This document shows, piece by piece, positions 44,520 to 53,389 of a DNA stretch of 64,000 nucleotides. Each line of letters starts with the position of its first letter. The stretch's first letter is position 1. Source of the DNA: Candidatus Thorarchaeota archaeon (GTDB lineage: Archaea > Asgardarchaeota > Thorarchaeia > Thorarchaeales > Thorarchaeaceae). Location: the NCBI GenBank assembly GCA_011365025.1, contig RDOF01000014.1, positions 3,138 through 67,137 on the forward strand, read 5' to 3'. Position numbers and translations under genes: made by a program. The notes below the pieces were generated by a model. It was not told the origin of the DNA, did no database searches, and worked only from the letters and a program-made list of their open reading frames with translations.

Positions 44520-44765
44520 TTACACAAATGCAAAGAGGTCTAGTGGTAGCCTGACCTCGCATTCTGACGGCGCCGGATTGAAGTCGGAAATCGGAATTCT
44601 CTTCATGTAGTACCTCGAACCGACTCCTTCGCAAATTCCTTCCTTGGACTTGTAGTATCTGCAATCTCCACAAGAGATACTTGCATCAAGTTCAGTCTGA
44701 ACAACAATGTCGACAAAGTCTGCTTTTTCCCGGTCCCATTTCCTCACAACTCTTGTGGTTCTCAT
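44520..44765 (-). CDS. Small four-Cys protein, possible zinc or Fe-S binding
   Basis: An 81-residue protein with Cys at about 32, 35, 45 and 69 (ISCGDCRYYKSKEGICEG and SECEVRLPL). The pattern matches small Cys-rich Fe-S or zinc proteins of unknown function found in archaea. A TATA box (CTTATAATG, minus strand, 44786-44794) puts the start of transcription almost at the ATG, so the message is probably leaderless. It is convergent with the ThrRS-editing gene. Confidence 0.72.
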   Translation of the reverse strand: MRTTRVVRKWDREKADFVDIVVQTELDASISCGDCRYYKSKEGICEGVGSRYYMKRIPISDFNPAPSECEVRLPLDLFAFV

Positions 44766-44785
44766 ACTACACTGTACTTGTCAAA

Positions 44786-44794
44786 CATTATAAG
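44786..44794 (-). promoter_or_regulatory. TATA box of the four-Cys protein gene
   Basis: CTTATAATG on the minus strand, centred about 25 bases before the ATG. Confidence 0.5.
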
Positions 44795-44861
44795 ACCCAC
44801 AAAATAGTCTGACCTGTCTGTGGAACGAGTTCTTAACTCAATGAATGGATGAGCTAGTGAA

Positions 44862-46301
44862 ATGTCAGATGAAAAGCCTAAGTACACGCCTCGCGGGTAT
44901 CAGACTTACATCTTAGACCGCATAGCGCAGCTCAAAGGCACGAATCTTCTATTAGAGCTGGACTGCGGCCTTGGAAAACGATTCATCACTCACAAAATTG
45001 TATCCGACACGTTTCCAGATATGCGATTCATAATCGTAGTCCATTCTTCTTCTTCTCTCGCAGAAACCGTTGACTATCTTCGAAGTGAGTATGGTGGACT
45101 TGATGATGACCTAGGAGAGCTATCTTCTAGAGTGCCCTCAGGCCGGAGACCAAATGTCCTAAGAGAGAGTCGCGTAGTAGTAGCAACTCCACAGGTTCTA
45201 GCAGGACTGGCGAAGAAGGACATGAGTTTATTCGAATCCTTTGATGCTCTCCTAATCAATGAGGTGGACACGCTAATTCGCCGAAGCGGCGGGCGAACCG
45301 CGCTTGTTTTTCCTTGGCTAACGTTGCTTTCACTCTTTCATGACAAATGGATAGTTGGAATGAGTGGAACTCTTCGCGATGATCATGCAGTCTTCACCCA
45401 AGAGCAGGTTCAAATCAGAAATGAACTCAAGACCCTGACTCAATACATTCCTGATGCAGAACTAATCTCCATGGATGAGCTCTATGATACTGACGTAGAA
45501 TCATATCTGGAACCAACCTTCCTTACAATGTCATCAGTGACCGATGTTCGGATTCGTTCAATCTCGAAAGTTCTAGATGAGCTCATTCGAAATACCCGAG
45601 CTGAGATTGTGAATCAATTGGCTGATGATGACAATCTGGACCTTGTCGATGGTGATGCCCGAAGAGTACATTTAATGATAGAACGGCTTCCGATCGCTGA
45701 GGAATTGAAGGGGAGGTACTCCGGCCTTTTGCTCTTGCGAAAGTACGTATTTGCAATGCCACCGAAGCAATTTCTGAAAATGTTTCATTCAGACTATTTG
45801 AAGCACTATTTCAATGTCAATCAGCTTCGCAAGGTCCTCCCGAGGATTTCAGCAAAAAGCACACGTGCTGTTCAGATTTCCCTAAAGTATCGGAAGGCCT
45901 TGATTCTAACATCGTACCTCGAAATGATTTCGCAAATTCGAGATGTTCTGGAGAAGGCAAACGTTCCAGTATTGACAATAACTGGTAAGACCCAGAACAA
46001 AGGTGAAGTCCTCCGAGAATTTCGAGAAAACAGCGACGCTAGAGTCTTGGTAATGTCTCCCGTTGGAGAAAGAGACCTTGACATCCCCCAAGCCGAAGTA
46101 ATGATCGTATGTGACTCGATCAATACTTCGAAGACCATGTATCAAAAATTCAAAAGAACGCGAGGTGGCCTTGTCATACTCCTGGTGTATGAGGGCACCT
46201 CTGAGGAGCGGAAGGTTCGACGACTAATGCAACGGATTATTGAGAGATATCCTTGGTCCACTGCCTTGCTTGAACGCGAGTCGAGGAGTCTTTGGGAGTG
46301 A
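44862..46301 (+). CDS. Superfamily 2 helicase-like protein of the Hef/FANCM clade with degenerate ATPase motifs
   Basis: A 479-residue protein with the SF2 plan. It starts PRGYQTYILDRIAQL like Q-motif/Hef helicases. Motif I reads LDCGLGKRF (Thr/Ser after Lys replaced by Arg), motif II reads LLINEVDTL (Asp of D-E-x-H replaced by Asn), motif III MSGTL, and the C-terminal domain reads VMSPVGERDLDIPQAEVMIV and QKFKRTRGG where active Hef relatives have G-E-E-G-L-D-I-P and Q-R-x-G-R-T-G-R. Hef and FANCM remodel stalled forks; this copy may bind nucleic acid without hydrolysing ATP. No nuclease domain is present. Start ATG, with a weak ribosome-binding site. Confidence 0.75.
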   Translation: MSDEKPKYTPRGYQTYILDRIAQLKGTNLLLELDCGLGKRFITHKIVSDTFPDMRFIIVVHSSSSLAETVDYLRSEYGGLDDDLGELSSRVPSGRRPNVLRESRVVVATPQVLAGLAKKDMSLFESFDALLINEVDTLIRRSGGRTALVFPWLTLLSLFHDKWIVGMSGTLRDDHAVFTQEQVQIRNELKTLTQYIPDAELISMDELYDTDVESYLEPTFLTMSSVTDVRIRSISKVLDELIRNTRAEIVNQLADDDNLDLVDGDARRVHLMIERLPIAEELKGRYSGLLLLRKYVFAMPPKQFLKMFHSDYLKHYFNVNQLRKVLPRISAKSTRAVQISLKYRKALILTSYLEMISQIRDVLEKANVPVLTITGKTQNKGEVLREFRENSDARVLVMSPVGERDLDIPQAEVMIVCDSINTSKTMYQKFKRTRGGLVILLVYEGTSEERKVRRLMQRIIERYPWSTALLERESRSLWE

Positions 46302-46314
46302 TTCTGCAGGGCTG

Positions 46315-47226
46315 CTAAGTAGCTCCGGCAAATGTGGATGATAGAAGCTCCAGTATTGCGGCTTGGTATCTTGGGTCAACTTCTCCCAGTACATACCGAC
46401 AAACGTCAATGAACTCATCAGTTCGGCTATCCGCGTCCATTCCCTTCCCCAGAATCTTTCTGGCGCTCTTCAGAAGGCTCTTCGTGATTCCCTTTCCCTT
46501 GGCATATTCTGCCAATAGTTTTGTTGATTCTTGTTCAATCCGTTGAATTTGCGATTTTACTCTGATATCAGCTAGGTCATCACTACCCAGAGATTTGACC
46601 ATATCCATCAGCACATCAAGAATTGCATTATGAAGTCCTGCGATTAGTGCTTCTACTTCATATGCAGTGAACCTCACTGTGCTATTCCCGTCTCCAAGTC
46701 CCCACTTCAAATCGCTACTCCTACTCACGTGTACCTTGCGTTCTCCCAGAACAATTACCTCATCGTAGAAGCGGCCATTCACACTGCTTTGGACTGCTGT
46801 CTTTACCAAGGCTGCGTCAGCAAGCTTGAGCCTGATTGTTTGCCCTCCATTTGTTACATTAATGCAGAATCCGTTGTTTGGAGTTACCTTTTGGGCATAA
46901 TCCGAGGGAGGTGCCACTTCCACGGGTGGGAGGTGCTTCAGCTTCTCTGCTAGGTCTCGAACCTCCTTTTCTGTGCAGAAGTAGAACTGACGATCGCCGG
47001 AAATGGCTATTGTACCATCGTCGCTCCGTTCGAATTCGATTCTGTTGCCTCCTCCGACATCTGTAGTTTTATGATACACCTGCTTGTAACTGCGTGCTGT
47101 TTGGGCCAGCTTCTCAAGTGCAGCAGCAATCATATGAGCTTCTCCGTAGCCCATTGTAATCTCGGCTTGTCCTTCAGTTGCGCGGCCAATGCCAATTGCA
47201 CCGTCTTGTCTAATCTTAACGTACAT
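46315..47226 (-). CDS. Unknown soluble protein
   Basis: A 303-residue protein without membrane segments. It opens YVKIRQDGAIGIG, has strand-rich repeats (ISGDRQFYFCTEKEVRDLAEKL; VNGRFYDEVIVLGERKVHV) and a helical C-terminal part (IRVKSQIQRIEQESTKLLAEY). I recognise no family. ATG 47226 is preferred over GTG 47238 because GGTGG lies 8 bases upstream. It ends convergently with the helicase gene, whose stop is 13 bases away. Confidence 0.68.
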   Translation of the reverse strand: MYVKIRQDGAIGIGRATEGQAEITMGYGEAHMIAAALEKLAQTARSYKQVYHKTTDVGGGNRIEFERSDDGTIAISGDRQFYFCTEKEVRDLAEKLKHLPPVEVAPPSDYAQKVTPNNGFCINVTNGGQTIRLKLADAALVKTAVQSSVNGRFYDEVIVLGERKVHVSRSSDLKWGLGDGNSTVRFTAYEVEALIAGLHNAILDVLMDMVKSLGSDDLADIRVKSQIQRIEQESTKLLAEYAKGKGITKSLLKSARKILGKGMDADSRTDEFIDVCRYVLGEVDPRYQAAILELLSSTFAGAT

Positions 47227-47345
47227 GTCGCTAACCACCGCGATTTAGGAACAAGGAATGCAGAAAACTATTCCGGCACTGCCTCCGAGAATGGATACCG
47301 ATACGAAATATGATAAGTCAATTGCATATTGCACTCCTGATTGAC

Positions 47346-47519
47346 ATGGGAAAAGAAGAAGCTCCGCAAGAACTCGATAGCGACATTCAAATTGATCAAG
47401 GTGAAGCTTGCCCGTTTTGCAGGTACCAGGGTACTTGGAAGGGAACTGCAATGCTCTTAGTTGCCTGGGTATTCATTCCCTTACTGCTCTTAATGATGGT
47501 GATTCTTACAGAAACTTAG
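47346..47519 (+). CDS. Small zinc-finger-like membrane protein
   Basis: A 57-residue protein with a CPFCRYQGTW segment (one CxxC pair) followed by a single hydrophobic stretch of about 23 residues. It may need a partner to complete a metal site. The ATG lies shortly before a weak ribosome-binding site, so confidence in the start is low. Convergent with the minus-strand gene at 47603. Confidence 0.55.
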   Translation: MGKEEAPQELDSDIQIDQGEACPFCRYQGTWKGTAMLLVAWVFIPLLLLMMVILTET

Positions 47520-47564
47520 TCGTCTCTGGAAGACTATTCCATGTAGTGCAGAACAAAGGACATT

Positions 47565-47587
47565 GCAGAAGGAAAGCGTCCTTCTGC
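47565..47587. terminator. Bidirectional terminator hairpin
   Basis: A perfect 9-bp inverted repeat, GCAGAAGGA, loop AAGCG, TCCTTCTGC, lies between the convergent ends of the genes at 47519 and 47603. Confidence 0.65.
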
Positions 47588-47602
47588 TCATTCCTTCAAT
47601 AC

Positions 47603-47962
47603 CTATATTTCATCATCAACCTCGAAGGCAATCTCTCCAATTTCCTTTGTTTCGAGAGCAATTCCAATCTTGCGAGTGCCTTCGGGAAGAGGGTCGGCTT
47701 TCACATGAATGACAACTTCGACACCAACCTTAATCGGTGCTGGATTGTCTGCGGAAACTTCTGCTGCCGGTATCTCACTACCACCTGTTTTGATAGTGGT
47801 GGCATCTAGAGGGTATTCAGTTCCGTCAATTTTCACTGGCGACATTGAAACAGCTGTGCCATTTGCCAGAGCGTTCTTAATCTTGAAGCTGAATCCGTCA
47901 TCTGAATTTTCGAGGCTTCCTTTCACGTAGAGCCTTTTCAGAATGCTTGGTGGAATTTTCAT
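47603..47962 (-). CDS. Conserved-looking beta-rich small protein, unknown function
   Basis: A 119-residue protein (KIPPSILKRLYVKGSL, then FSFKIKNALANGTAV and KVGVEVVIHVKA). Strand-rich, no Cys, no signal. It looks like a conserved archaeal protein of unknown function. GGAGGAAG lies just before the ATG, and a TATA box (CGTATAAAAG, 48011-48020) is about 50 bases upstream. Confidence 0.68.
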   Translation of the reverse strand: MKIPPSILKRLYVKGSLENSDDGFSFKIKNALANGTAVSMSPVKIDGTEYPLDATTIKTGGSEIPAAEVSADNPAPIKVGVEVVIHVKADPLPEGTRKIGIALETKEIGEIAFEVDDEI

Positions 47963-48010
47963 AGTATCTTCCTCCGCTGAGGTTTCTAAGATGGATGGAA
48001 TAGAGTGAAT

Positions 48011-48020
48011 CTTTTATACG
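48011..48020 (-). promoter_or_regulatory. TATA box of the beta-rich protein gene
   Basis: CGTATAAAAG on the minus strand, giving a start near 47988 and a short leader. Confidence 0.5.
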
Positions 48021-48170
48021 TTGCGAAGTTGATTTAGACGCTGCATTCGCAAAGGTTAGAGGCAACAATAGCATTCTTGGAGCATTTAGCTTCTGGCAAC
48101 TGCCAGGAACCTACAGTCCCGGGATGTTCTCTTCAATAGCTGCTGAATGAAGCTTGGAGTGATGTGAAGA

Positions 48171-49238
48171 ATGGCGACAAATCTGGACACTCTGGATATC
48201 ATTCAATATCGATGCAAGACCTGTAATGCACCATTTCCACTGGGAGCCGATGACGTCATTTCCACTTGCCCATATTGCGGCTACACCTTCGAAGTAGATA
48301 GCGGTGAGATTAGGGAGCATCACATGATACCAAACAAACTGGAAGAAATCGGGGCAACAAAGGTTGCCCTCAATTGGCTGAAAGTCGCAGGAGGAAAGGC
48401 TGTTGGTGCTCGCTTCATTAAGGATATTGAAATGGGAAAGCCCGCGCTGCAATGGATACCCGCCTTTAGAGTTGAGGCTTCATGTGAAACCTATCATTTC
48501 GGGGCCAAGGAAGAACGGGATGGCAATCAAAAAACTTGGCATAGAATTGAGGGTTCTTCTCATGATGATGAAATCGAGTGGGTCCTCGCTCGACGTTATG
48601 CCGCCGCCTTCGGGATTGCAGAGTTCATGGACTCTCTTCAAGATGCAGCAACGGAGAAATTCAAGATTAAGGGGACTGGTGACGCTCCAGTTCTCAATGC
48701 TGAGCTTGATGAGGTTGATGCTCCCTCGCGAGCGAAACAGCAGAAGGCAAAACGAGACCGAAGTGAATTGAAGACGAAGATGACCAAGCTTCTCGACTAC
48801 CGGTTGAACCTGGAGTCCAAGAACGTCACCTATGTTCACGCCCCCTACTGGCTTCTTCGCTATGATCATCGAGGAGGAACATTTAGGATTGCGATTTCCG
48901 GGGCAACGGGTCAAGTTGTTTTAGGGGAGCTGCCTGTCACGAAGAGATACCGAATCAAAAAGTGGTTCACAGCAACATTCATGCTTGTGGTGTCTGCTCT
49001 TCTCTTCCAAGTACTGCCATACATACTCTATGCCCTCTTTGAGGGCAGCTCTTCTGATAGTGATGTCTTTGTTATACCAGTTGCGATGCTACTCCTGGCA
49101 ATAATACTGTGGGCCGGTTCCTATTCCGTTGTGGGTGGTGTTCTAAAATATGAGATACAAATGACCGCGCGCGGGGAAGAAAGAAGTCCGGGATTCACAA
49201 TTGATGATGCAATCGAGAATCTGAGGAGGCGGTTTTGA
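48171..49238 (+). CDS. Zinc-ribbon plus membrane protein (paralogue A)
   Basis: A 355-residue protein. The N-terminus is a zinc ribbon (YRCKTCNAPFPLGADDV then TCPYCGYTFEV, four Cys). A middle domain contains PYWLLRYDHRGGTFRI, and two membrane segments lie near the end (FMLVVSALLFQVLPYILYAL; VIPVAMLLLAIILWA). Its end overlaps the next gene by four bases, and both are followed by a third zinc-ribbon membrane protein and a gelsolin-domain gene, so the cluster may serve one cell-surface or membrane function. I recognise no exact family. Confidence 0.78.
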   Translation: MATNLDTLDIIQYRCKTCNAPFPLGADDVISTCPYCGYTFEVDSGEIREHHMIPNKLEEIGATKVALNWLKVAGGKAVGARFIKDIEMGKPALQWIPAFRVEASCETYHFGAKEERDGNQKTWHRIEGSSHDDEIEWVLARRYAAAFGIAEFMDSLQDAATEKFKIKGTGDAPVLNAELDEVDAPSRAKQQKAKRDRSELKTKMTKLLDYRLNLESKNVTYVHAPYWLLRYDHRGGTFRIAISGATGQVVLGELPVTKRYRIKKWFTATFMLVVSALLFQVLPYILYALFEGSSSDSDVFVIPVAMLLLAIILWAGSYSVVGGVLKYEIQMTARGEERSPGFTIDDAIENLRRRF

Positions 49239-50206
49239 TGACCCAATACCGATGTCCCAACTGTGATGGCCCCTTTGAATTGGCACCACATAGTAGTACT
49301 GTAGTATGCCCGTACTGCAGCACTACCATTCAGGTGAAGACCGGCGAAGTCATCAAAGAGAGCTATGTCATGCGCGTGCAATTCAATTTGACCCAAGTCC
49401 ATGAGAAACTATTTAGCTGGGCCTCAAAACAACTAGGTGTGCCCAAGGACATAGAAGATAAAGCAGAGATCAAGGAAAAATCTCTTGTGTACTATCCTTT
49501 CTGGGTAGTAGAAGTTGAAGCAAAAGCTGACTACTCGGGTGTACAGAAGAAGCCCTATTTTGACGCTGGTTCAAAAATCACCTGGACAGATGTTGTTGAG
49601 TCGGGGCATATCGAAATCGAGCAGGATGTATTCATCCCTGCTGCAAGGGGAATTCCTTCTCAGCTGGAGCGTTATATTATTCCCACAAGGCGAAAGGAGT
49701 TCTTCAGCAAGGAGATTGTAAAGAACCTTGGGGGTGAACTGCTGGGAATCCAAGTTGACAAAGACGCAGCTGTTGAATCATCCAAGGACAAGATGAAGGC
49801 TCGAATATTGGAGGAGGTTCTTAACGAGGTGGACAAGGTAACCGCAGTCCGTGAGGATATCAATGTTCCAGCGGTATTCCTTGTCCACATCCCAATCTGG
49901 CACATCAAATACCGCTATTCGGTGCGAACCTATGATGCTCTTGTGGATGCTGCCTCTGGTAGAGTTATCTCCCTCAAGTTCCCAAGGCAAATTGCTTTCA
50001 GAGCCATGACCCTCTTCGGGGGCCTAATTCATCTGGGAGTTGGCGGTGGGATTGGCTTACTGCTTGTCTACATCGGGTATCTGTGGGGCAATCCCATATT
50101 CCCGACAGTTTTTGGAATTGTCTTCGGACTGGGAATGCTTGGTTTCAGCGTTAGGTTCTTCCTGAAGGCCATATCCCTCCGGGCCGAGGAAGAGATGGCC
50201 GGCTAG
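49235..50206 (+). CDS. Zinc-ribbon plus membrane protein (paralogue B)
   Basis: A 323-residue paralogue: the zinc ribbon (YRCPNCDGPFELAPHSST then VVCPYCSTTIQV), a central domain with YYPFWVVEVEAKADYSG and FLVHIPIWHIKYRYSV, and C-terminal membrane segments (GVGGGIGLLLVYIGYLW; IFPTVFGIVFGLGMLGFSV). It begins inside the last codons of paralogue A (ATGA overlap), showing translational coupling. Confidence 0.78.
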   Translation: MMTQYRCPNCDGPFELAPHSSTVVCPYCSTTIQVKTGEVIKESYVMRVQFNLTQVHEKLFSWASKQLGVPKDIEDKAEIKEKSLVYYPFWVVEVEAKADYSGVQKKPYFDAGSKITWTDVVESGHIEIEQDVFIPAARGIPSQLERYIIPTRRKEFFSKEIVKNLGGELLGIQVDKDAAVESSKDKMKARILEEVLNEVDKVTAVREDINVPAVFLVHIPIWHIKYRYSVRTYDALVDAASGRVISLKFPRQIAFRAMTLFGGLIHLGVGGGIGLLLVYIGYLWGNPIFPTVFGIVFGLGMLGFSVRFFLKAISLRAEEEMAG

Positions 50207-50295
50207 ATACATGCCCACTTAATCTAAATCCGTTCGACAAAGATAATAAGCACAATAGTCTGCGTTCGAGCAAGAGTGTGCCTGAGGATAATCAT

Positions 50296-50664
50296 ATGCA
50301 GTTCGGAGTCTTTGACAGCTTCTTTGGTGTCTTTTGGGAACTATTCGGTATATTCTCAATTATGTTCTTCATAATTCCAGCCGTTGTATGCATCATGGTA
50401 ATTGTCATCATGGCGAAGGCATGTCGGGCTAGCACAGAAGCCATTGGGGGTTTCACTGCCGAAGCCCCATCCTTTGTCATACCTCGACGATACCGTGGAC
50501 AAACCAGAAGCGATGGTTCTGAGATTCGAACTGTGCGATTGCCCGAGAAGTGTCCATCCTGCGGAGCAAGTCTCTCGCATGAGGATATTGACTGGACTGG
50601 GCCTTTGGAAGCTCGATGCAACTATTGCGGTGGTACAGTCCGAGCTCAATTCGACAGAATTTGA
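50296..50664 (+). CDS. Membrane protein with C-terminal zinc ribbon
   Basis: A 122-residue protein. A hydrophobic segment at residues 9-40 (FGVFWELFGIFSIMFFIIPA) is followed by a polar linker and a C-terminal zinc ribbon (KCPSCGASLSHEDIDW and ARCNYCGGTVRA, four Cys). TGAGG lies about 9 bases before ATG 50296; an earlier GTG at 50278 is possible. It follows paralogue B and precedes the gelsolin gene. Confidence 0.75.
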   Translation: MQFGVFDSFFGVFWELFGIFSIMFFIIPAVVCIMVIVIMAKACRASTEAIGGFTAEAPSFVIPRRYRGQTRSDGSEIRTVRLPEKCPSCGASLSHEDIDWTGPLEARCNYCGGTVRAQFDRI

Positions 50665-50717
50665 ACTCGTGCACAATATCACACCGACTTAATAGAAAGA
50701 TATCTTGGCGATTGACC

Positions 50718-50993
50718 ATGGCCAATGTCTTAGAGATGCAGGACGATGGCACCACCATCGAGGTGAACGTGACTAGGGAGACTCTACAATCCGAGTCAGT
50801 CTACTGTCTGGTCGACGAGTCCACGAAAAGCATCTGGCTATGGATTGGCAAGATAGCAGGCGTTCGTCGGCGTTTTGTCGGAGCCCGGACCGCGAACAAA
50901 ATGAGAAATGATCTAGGAACCGGTTTCAGGGTTAAATCACTGGACGAGGGTGAAGAGAGTCCTCATTTCTTTAGCGCACTTGTTGAAGGATAG
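50718..50993 (+). CDS. Single gelsolin-like domain protein
   Basis: A 91-residue protein almost wholly made of one gelsolin repeat: the start strand VNVTRETLQSESVYCLVDES, then SIWLWIGKIAG (strand with the W-x-G turn), VRRRFVGARTANKMRND (long helix) and the closing ESPHFFSALVEG. Gelsolin-type profilin/actin regulators are a known Asgard trait. The ATG at 50718 has only a weak ribosome-binding site. It sits directly between a zinc-ribbon membrane gene and an MDR dehydrogenase. Actin binding is inference by family. Confidence 0.85.
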   Translation: MANVLEMQDDGTTIEVNVTRETLQSESVYCLVDESTKSIWLWIGKIAGVRRRFVGARTANKMRNDLGTGFRVKSLDEGEESPHFFSALVEG

Positions 50994-51045
50994 GCCACAA
51001 GATTCTATAGCAGTACAAGCCTCGCCATCAAAGAGGTCAGAGCTC

Positions 51046-52089
51046 ATGAAAGGACTAATGAAGACCGCCCGCGGCCCCGACAATCTGGAGCTCCGGGATG
51101 TTGATGAACCAAAACCAGGCCGGAACGAAGTTCTGATTGAGGTGGCTGCTGCAGGGATTTGTGGAAGTGATATCCATATCAAGCATGACACAGCTTTCTA
51201 CACGCCTCCCGTAATCCTTGGACACGAATACTCAGGAAGGGTTGTGGAGGTCGGCGAAGACGTTCATGACATCCAGCAGGGCGATCTTGTAGTGTCACCA
51301 GCTACTGCCTACTGCGGCCGGTGCCATCAATGCAAAACTGGACACATGAACCGTTGTACTGCTCCAGACAAACGGATTCTTGGAGTATCGTTGGCTAACG
51401 GCGCCTTTGCAAAATACCTTACTGCACCAGAATACATTGTTCACAAAATTCCTGCTGGAGTGCCCTTGGAAGAAGCCGCTCTTGCTGAGCCAGCAGCCTG
51501 TGTGGTTCATGGTGTGACTGAGAAAATCAACATATGCCCGGGGGACACAGTAGTTGTTCAGGGCCCTGGTACAATGGGCCTAATTGCGGTCCAAGTGGCA
51601 AAAGCAATGGGCGCAGGGAAAGTCATTGTCACTGGAGTTACTACAGATGGATGGCGTCTTGATATTGCTGAGAAGATGGGAGCCGATGTGACAATTGATG
51701 TTCAGGTTGAAGCCAATGCTGGAGATGTTATACGCGGTCTCACGAATGGACTTGGTGCTGATGTTGTCATTGAAGCCTCTGGTGCATGCATTGCCTGTAC
51801 GCAAGCCTTGGACTTTGTGAAAGTAGCTGGCCATGTTTGTCTGATAAGCATAAGAGGCCAACCTGCCACAATCCATTTGGATCCTATCGTTGTGAAGGAG
51901 CTTACAATGACCGGGACATGGGGGACGCTTCCCTCCTCATGGGTCACTACATTGAAACTGATGGGAACCAAGAAACTCGACCTCCGTCCCTTAATCACGC
52001 ATCGTATCTCTCTTGGAGAGTGGGAAGAGGGATTTGACCTAATGGAGTCACAACAGGCAATAAAGGTGCTTTTCACAAAGATGGAGTAA
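51046..52089 (+). CDS. Zinc-dependent MDR-family dehydrogenase (threonine/sorbitol-type)
   Basis: A 347-residue dehydrogenase with catalytic zinc ligands in GICGSDIHIKHD and GHEYSGRV, the structural loop CGRCHQCKTGHMNRC, and the nucleotide-binding loop VVVQGPGTMGLIAVQ. Closest in style to threonine or polyol dehydrogenases. ATG 51046 has AGAGG about 9 bases upstream. Independent of the gelsolin gene. Confidence 0.85.
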   Translation: MKGLMKTARGPDNLELRDVDEPKPGRNEVLIEVAAAGICGSDIHIKHDTAFYTPPVILGHEYSGRVVEVGEDVHDIQQGDLVVSPATAYCGRCHQCKTGHMNRCTAPDKRILGVSLANGAFAKYLTAPEYIVHKIPAGVPLEEAALAEPAACVVHGVTEKINICPGDTVVVQGPGTMGLIAVQVAKAMGAGKVIVTGVTTDGWRLDIAEKMGADVTIDVQVEANAGDVIRGLTNGLGADVVIEASGACIACTQALDFVKVAGHVCLISIRGQPATIHLDPIVVKELTMTGTWGTLPSSWVTTLKLMGTKKLDLRPLITHRISLGEWEEGFDLMESQQAIKVLFTKME

Positions 52090-52098
52090 TTTGCCTGA

Positions 52099-52121
52099 GT
52101 CCTTCTTCTAGGTTCAAGGAC
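52099..52121. terminator. Weak hairpin terminator
   Basis: A 6-bp stem (GTCCTT, 11-base loop, AAGGAC) lies just past the dehydrogenase stop and near the end of the convergent AhpD-like gene. Confidence 0.4.
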
Positions 52122-52142
52122 TGCCAAACTCCCGGTTTCAGT

Positions 52143-52493
52143 CTACTTACTCCGAGGAGCCCATAGGTCCAGTGCATCTTGAACGGTTGCCAGATGTGCT
52201 GCCGCTGGCCCTCCGCCCATTACCATCGCCACCGCTGCAGCTTCCATTATTTCCTCCCTTGTTGCACCTGCTGAGAGCGCCTGTTTTGTGTGATAGACCA
52301 TACAGGACTCGCATGGAGCAAGAATTGAAGCCACTATGCAAATTATCTCCTTGAATTTGGCTGGCAATGCTCCATCCTTGTGAACCGTCTTTAGCAAGTC
52401 GGTGAAAGCATTTCGCGTTTCGGGAATATCTCTATTCAGTGCGCCGAAGTGCTTCTGGAAGCTCTTGAGCGTTTTTTCGACATCATTATCCAT
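52143..52493 (-). CDS. AhpD/carboxymuconolactone decarboxylase-family protein
   Basis: A 116-residue protein with the AhpD-like redox motif PCESCMVYHTKQAL (Cys-x-x-Cys with following His) and the conserved AGATREEIMEAAAVA and GGGPAAAH helices. The family includes peroxide-reducing and decarboxylating members. It lies 6 bases beyond the lipoate ligase gene and may be co-transcribed with it. Confidence 0.85.
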   Translation of the reverse strand: MDNDVEKTLKSFQKHFGALNRDIPETRNAFTDLLKTVHKDGALPAKFKEIICIVASILAPCESCMVYHTKQALSAGATREEIMEAAAVAMVMGGGPAAAHLATVQDALDLWAPRSK

Positions 52494-52498
52494 TCACA

Positions 52499-53305
52499 TC
52501 AACTCGAATCCTTGTCCGGAACTCGTTCTCCTCTGTTCCAGTTGGCATGGCTATATCGGCTCTGATATAAACGCTCTGAATTCTCAAGCTCATCTCTTGT
52601 TAGGGTTCCCAGTTTCAAGGACTCGCCTGTTGTATCTTCAATACTCTGGATGATTGCGTTCTTAATTTCTCCGTCCGGAGGCGGATTCTCCACCTCTCTA
52701 TGAACTGTAGTAACGCTGTCTCTCTTGCTCTCCATACACCTCATTTTACCCTCTCGTAGATACATCGGTTGTATTTCTGGAACGCTAAGGCACCGCTGCA
52801 AAATGTCAATACTCGAATCAATAAGGAGTGTTCCATGAATGAAAGCAACACCCTGCTTGATCCATCCAGCAGTGCCAGTTATTTTCTTCGCGCCTATTCT
52901 GATGCATGATCTTTGCTCGTCGAATTTGGCTGGAATGTCTATTCCTTCTAAGGCCTCTGCGATTCCGCCTACAAAGGACTTGTACAAATTGGGGAGCGGC
53001 CCCCTAGAATAATCTCTTGAGCGGTCTGCGCATACTGTGAAGTTGAGGTTTCCTTTGTCCTGATAGACGGTCCCGCCTCCAGTAAATCTTCGAGCAATTG
53101 CGATCCTCTGCTCTTCACAGAATCCGATGTTTACTTCCTTGTGAAGGCATTGAAATCTTCCAATGACAACTGCTGAATTAGCTCTCCAAAATCTGAGTGT
53201 ATTCCTCTTCTCCTTGGAGATTGCGTTCACCTTGGCTAACGCTTCTTCAATGGCCAGATTTTGGAAAATATCACGACCATCCTCTTCTATGAGTCTCCAA
53301 GGCAT
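52499..53305 (-). CDS. lplA: Lipoate-protein ligase (LplA-type)
   Basis: A 268-residue lipoyl/biotinyl transferase: the lipoate-binding segment AIARRFTGGGTVYQDKGNLNF is canonical, with VVIGRFQCLHKEVN earlier and a late KKITGTAGWIKQG. It attaches lipoate to target lysines. The E2 subunit gene is about 600 bases upstream on the same strand, so the natural target is the lipoyl domain of that complex. ATG 53305 is chosen because GGTGG lies 7 bases upstream. Confidence 0.88.
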   Translation of the reverse strand: MPWRLIEEDGRDIFQNLAIEEALAKVNAISKEKRNTLRFWRANSAVVIGRFQCLHKEVNIGFCEEQRIAIARRFTGGGTVYQDKGNLNFTVCADRSRDYSRGPLPNLYKSFVGGIAEALEGIDIPAKFDEQRSCIRIGAKKITGTAGWIKQGVAFIHGTLLIDSSIDILQRCLSVPEIQPMYLREGKMRCMESKRDSVTTVHREVENPPPDGEIKNAIIQSIEDTTGESLKLGTLTRDELENSERLYQSRYSHANWNRGERVPDKDSS

Positions 53306-53389
53306 GAGTGGGCCACCCACGATGTAGATGTACTATGGCTCCCTTAAGACTTAGCTTCTGAGGGTAAACTACAGAAATGAGAATGTATA

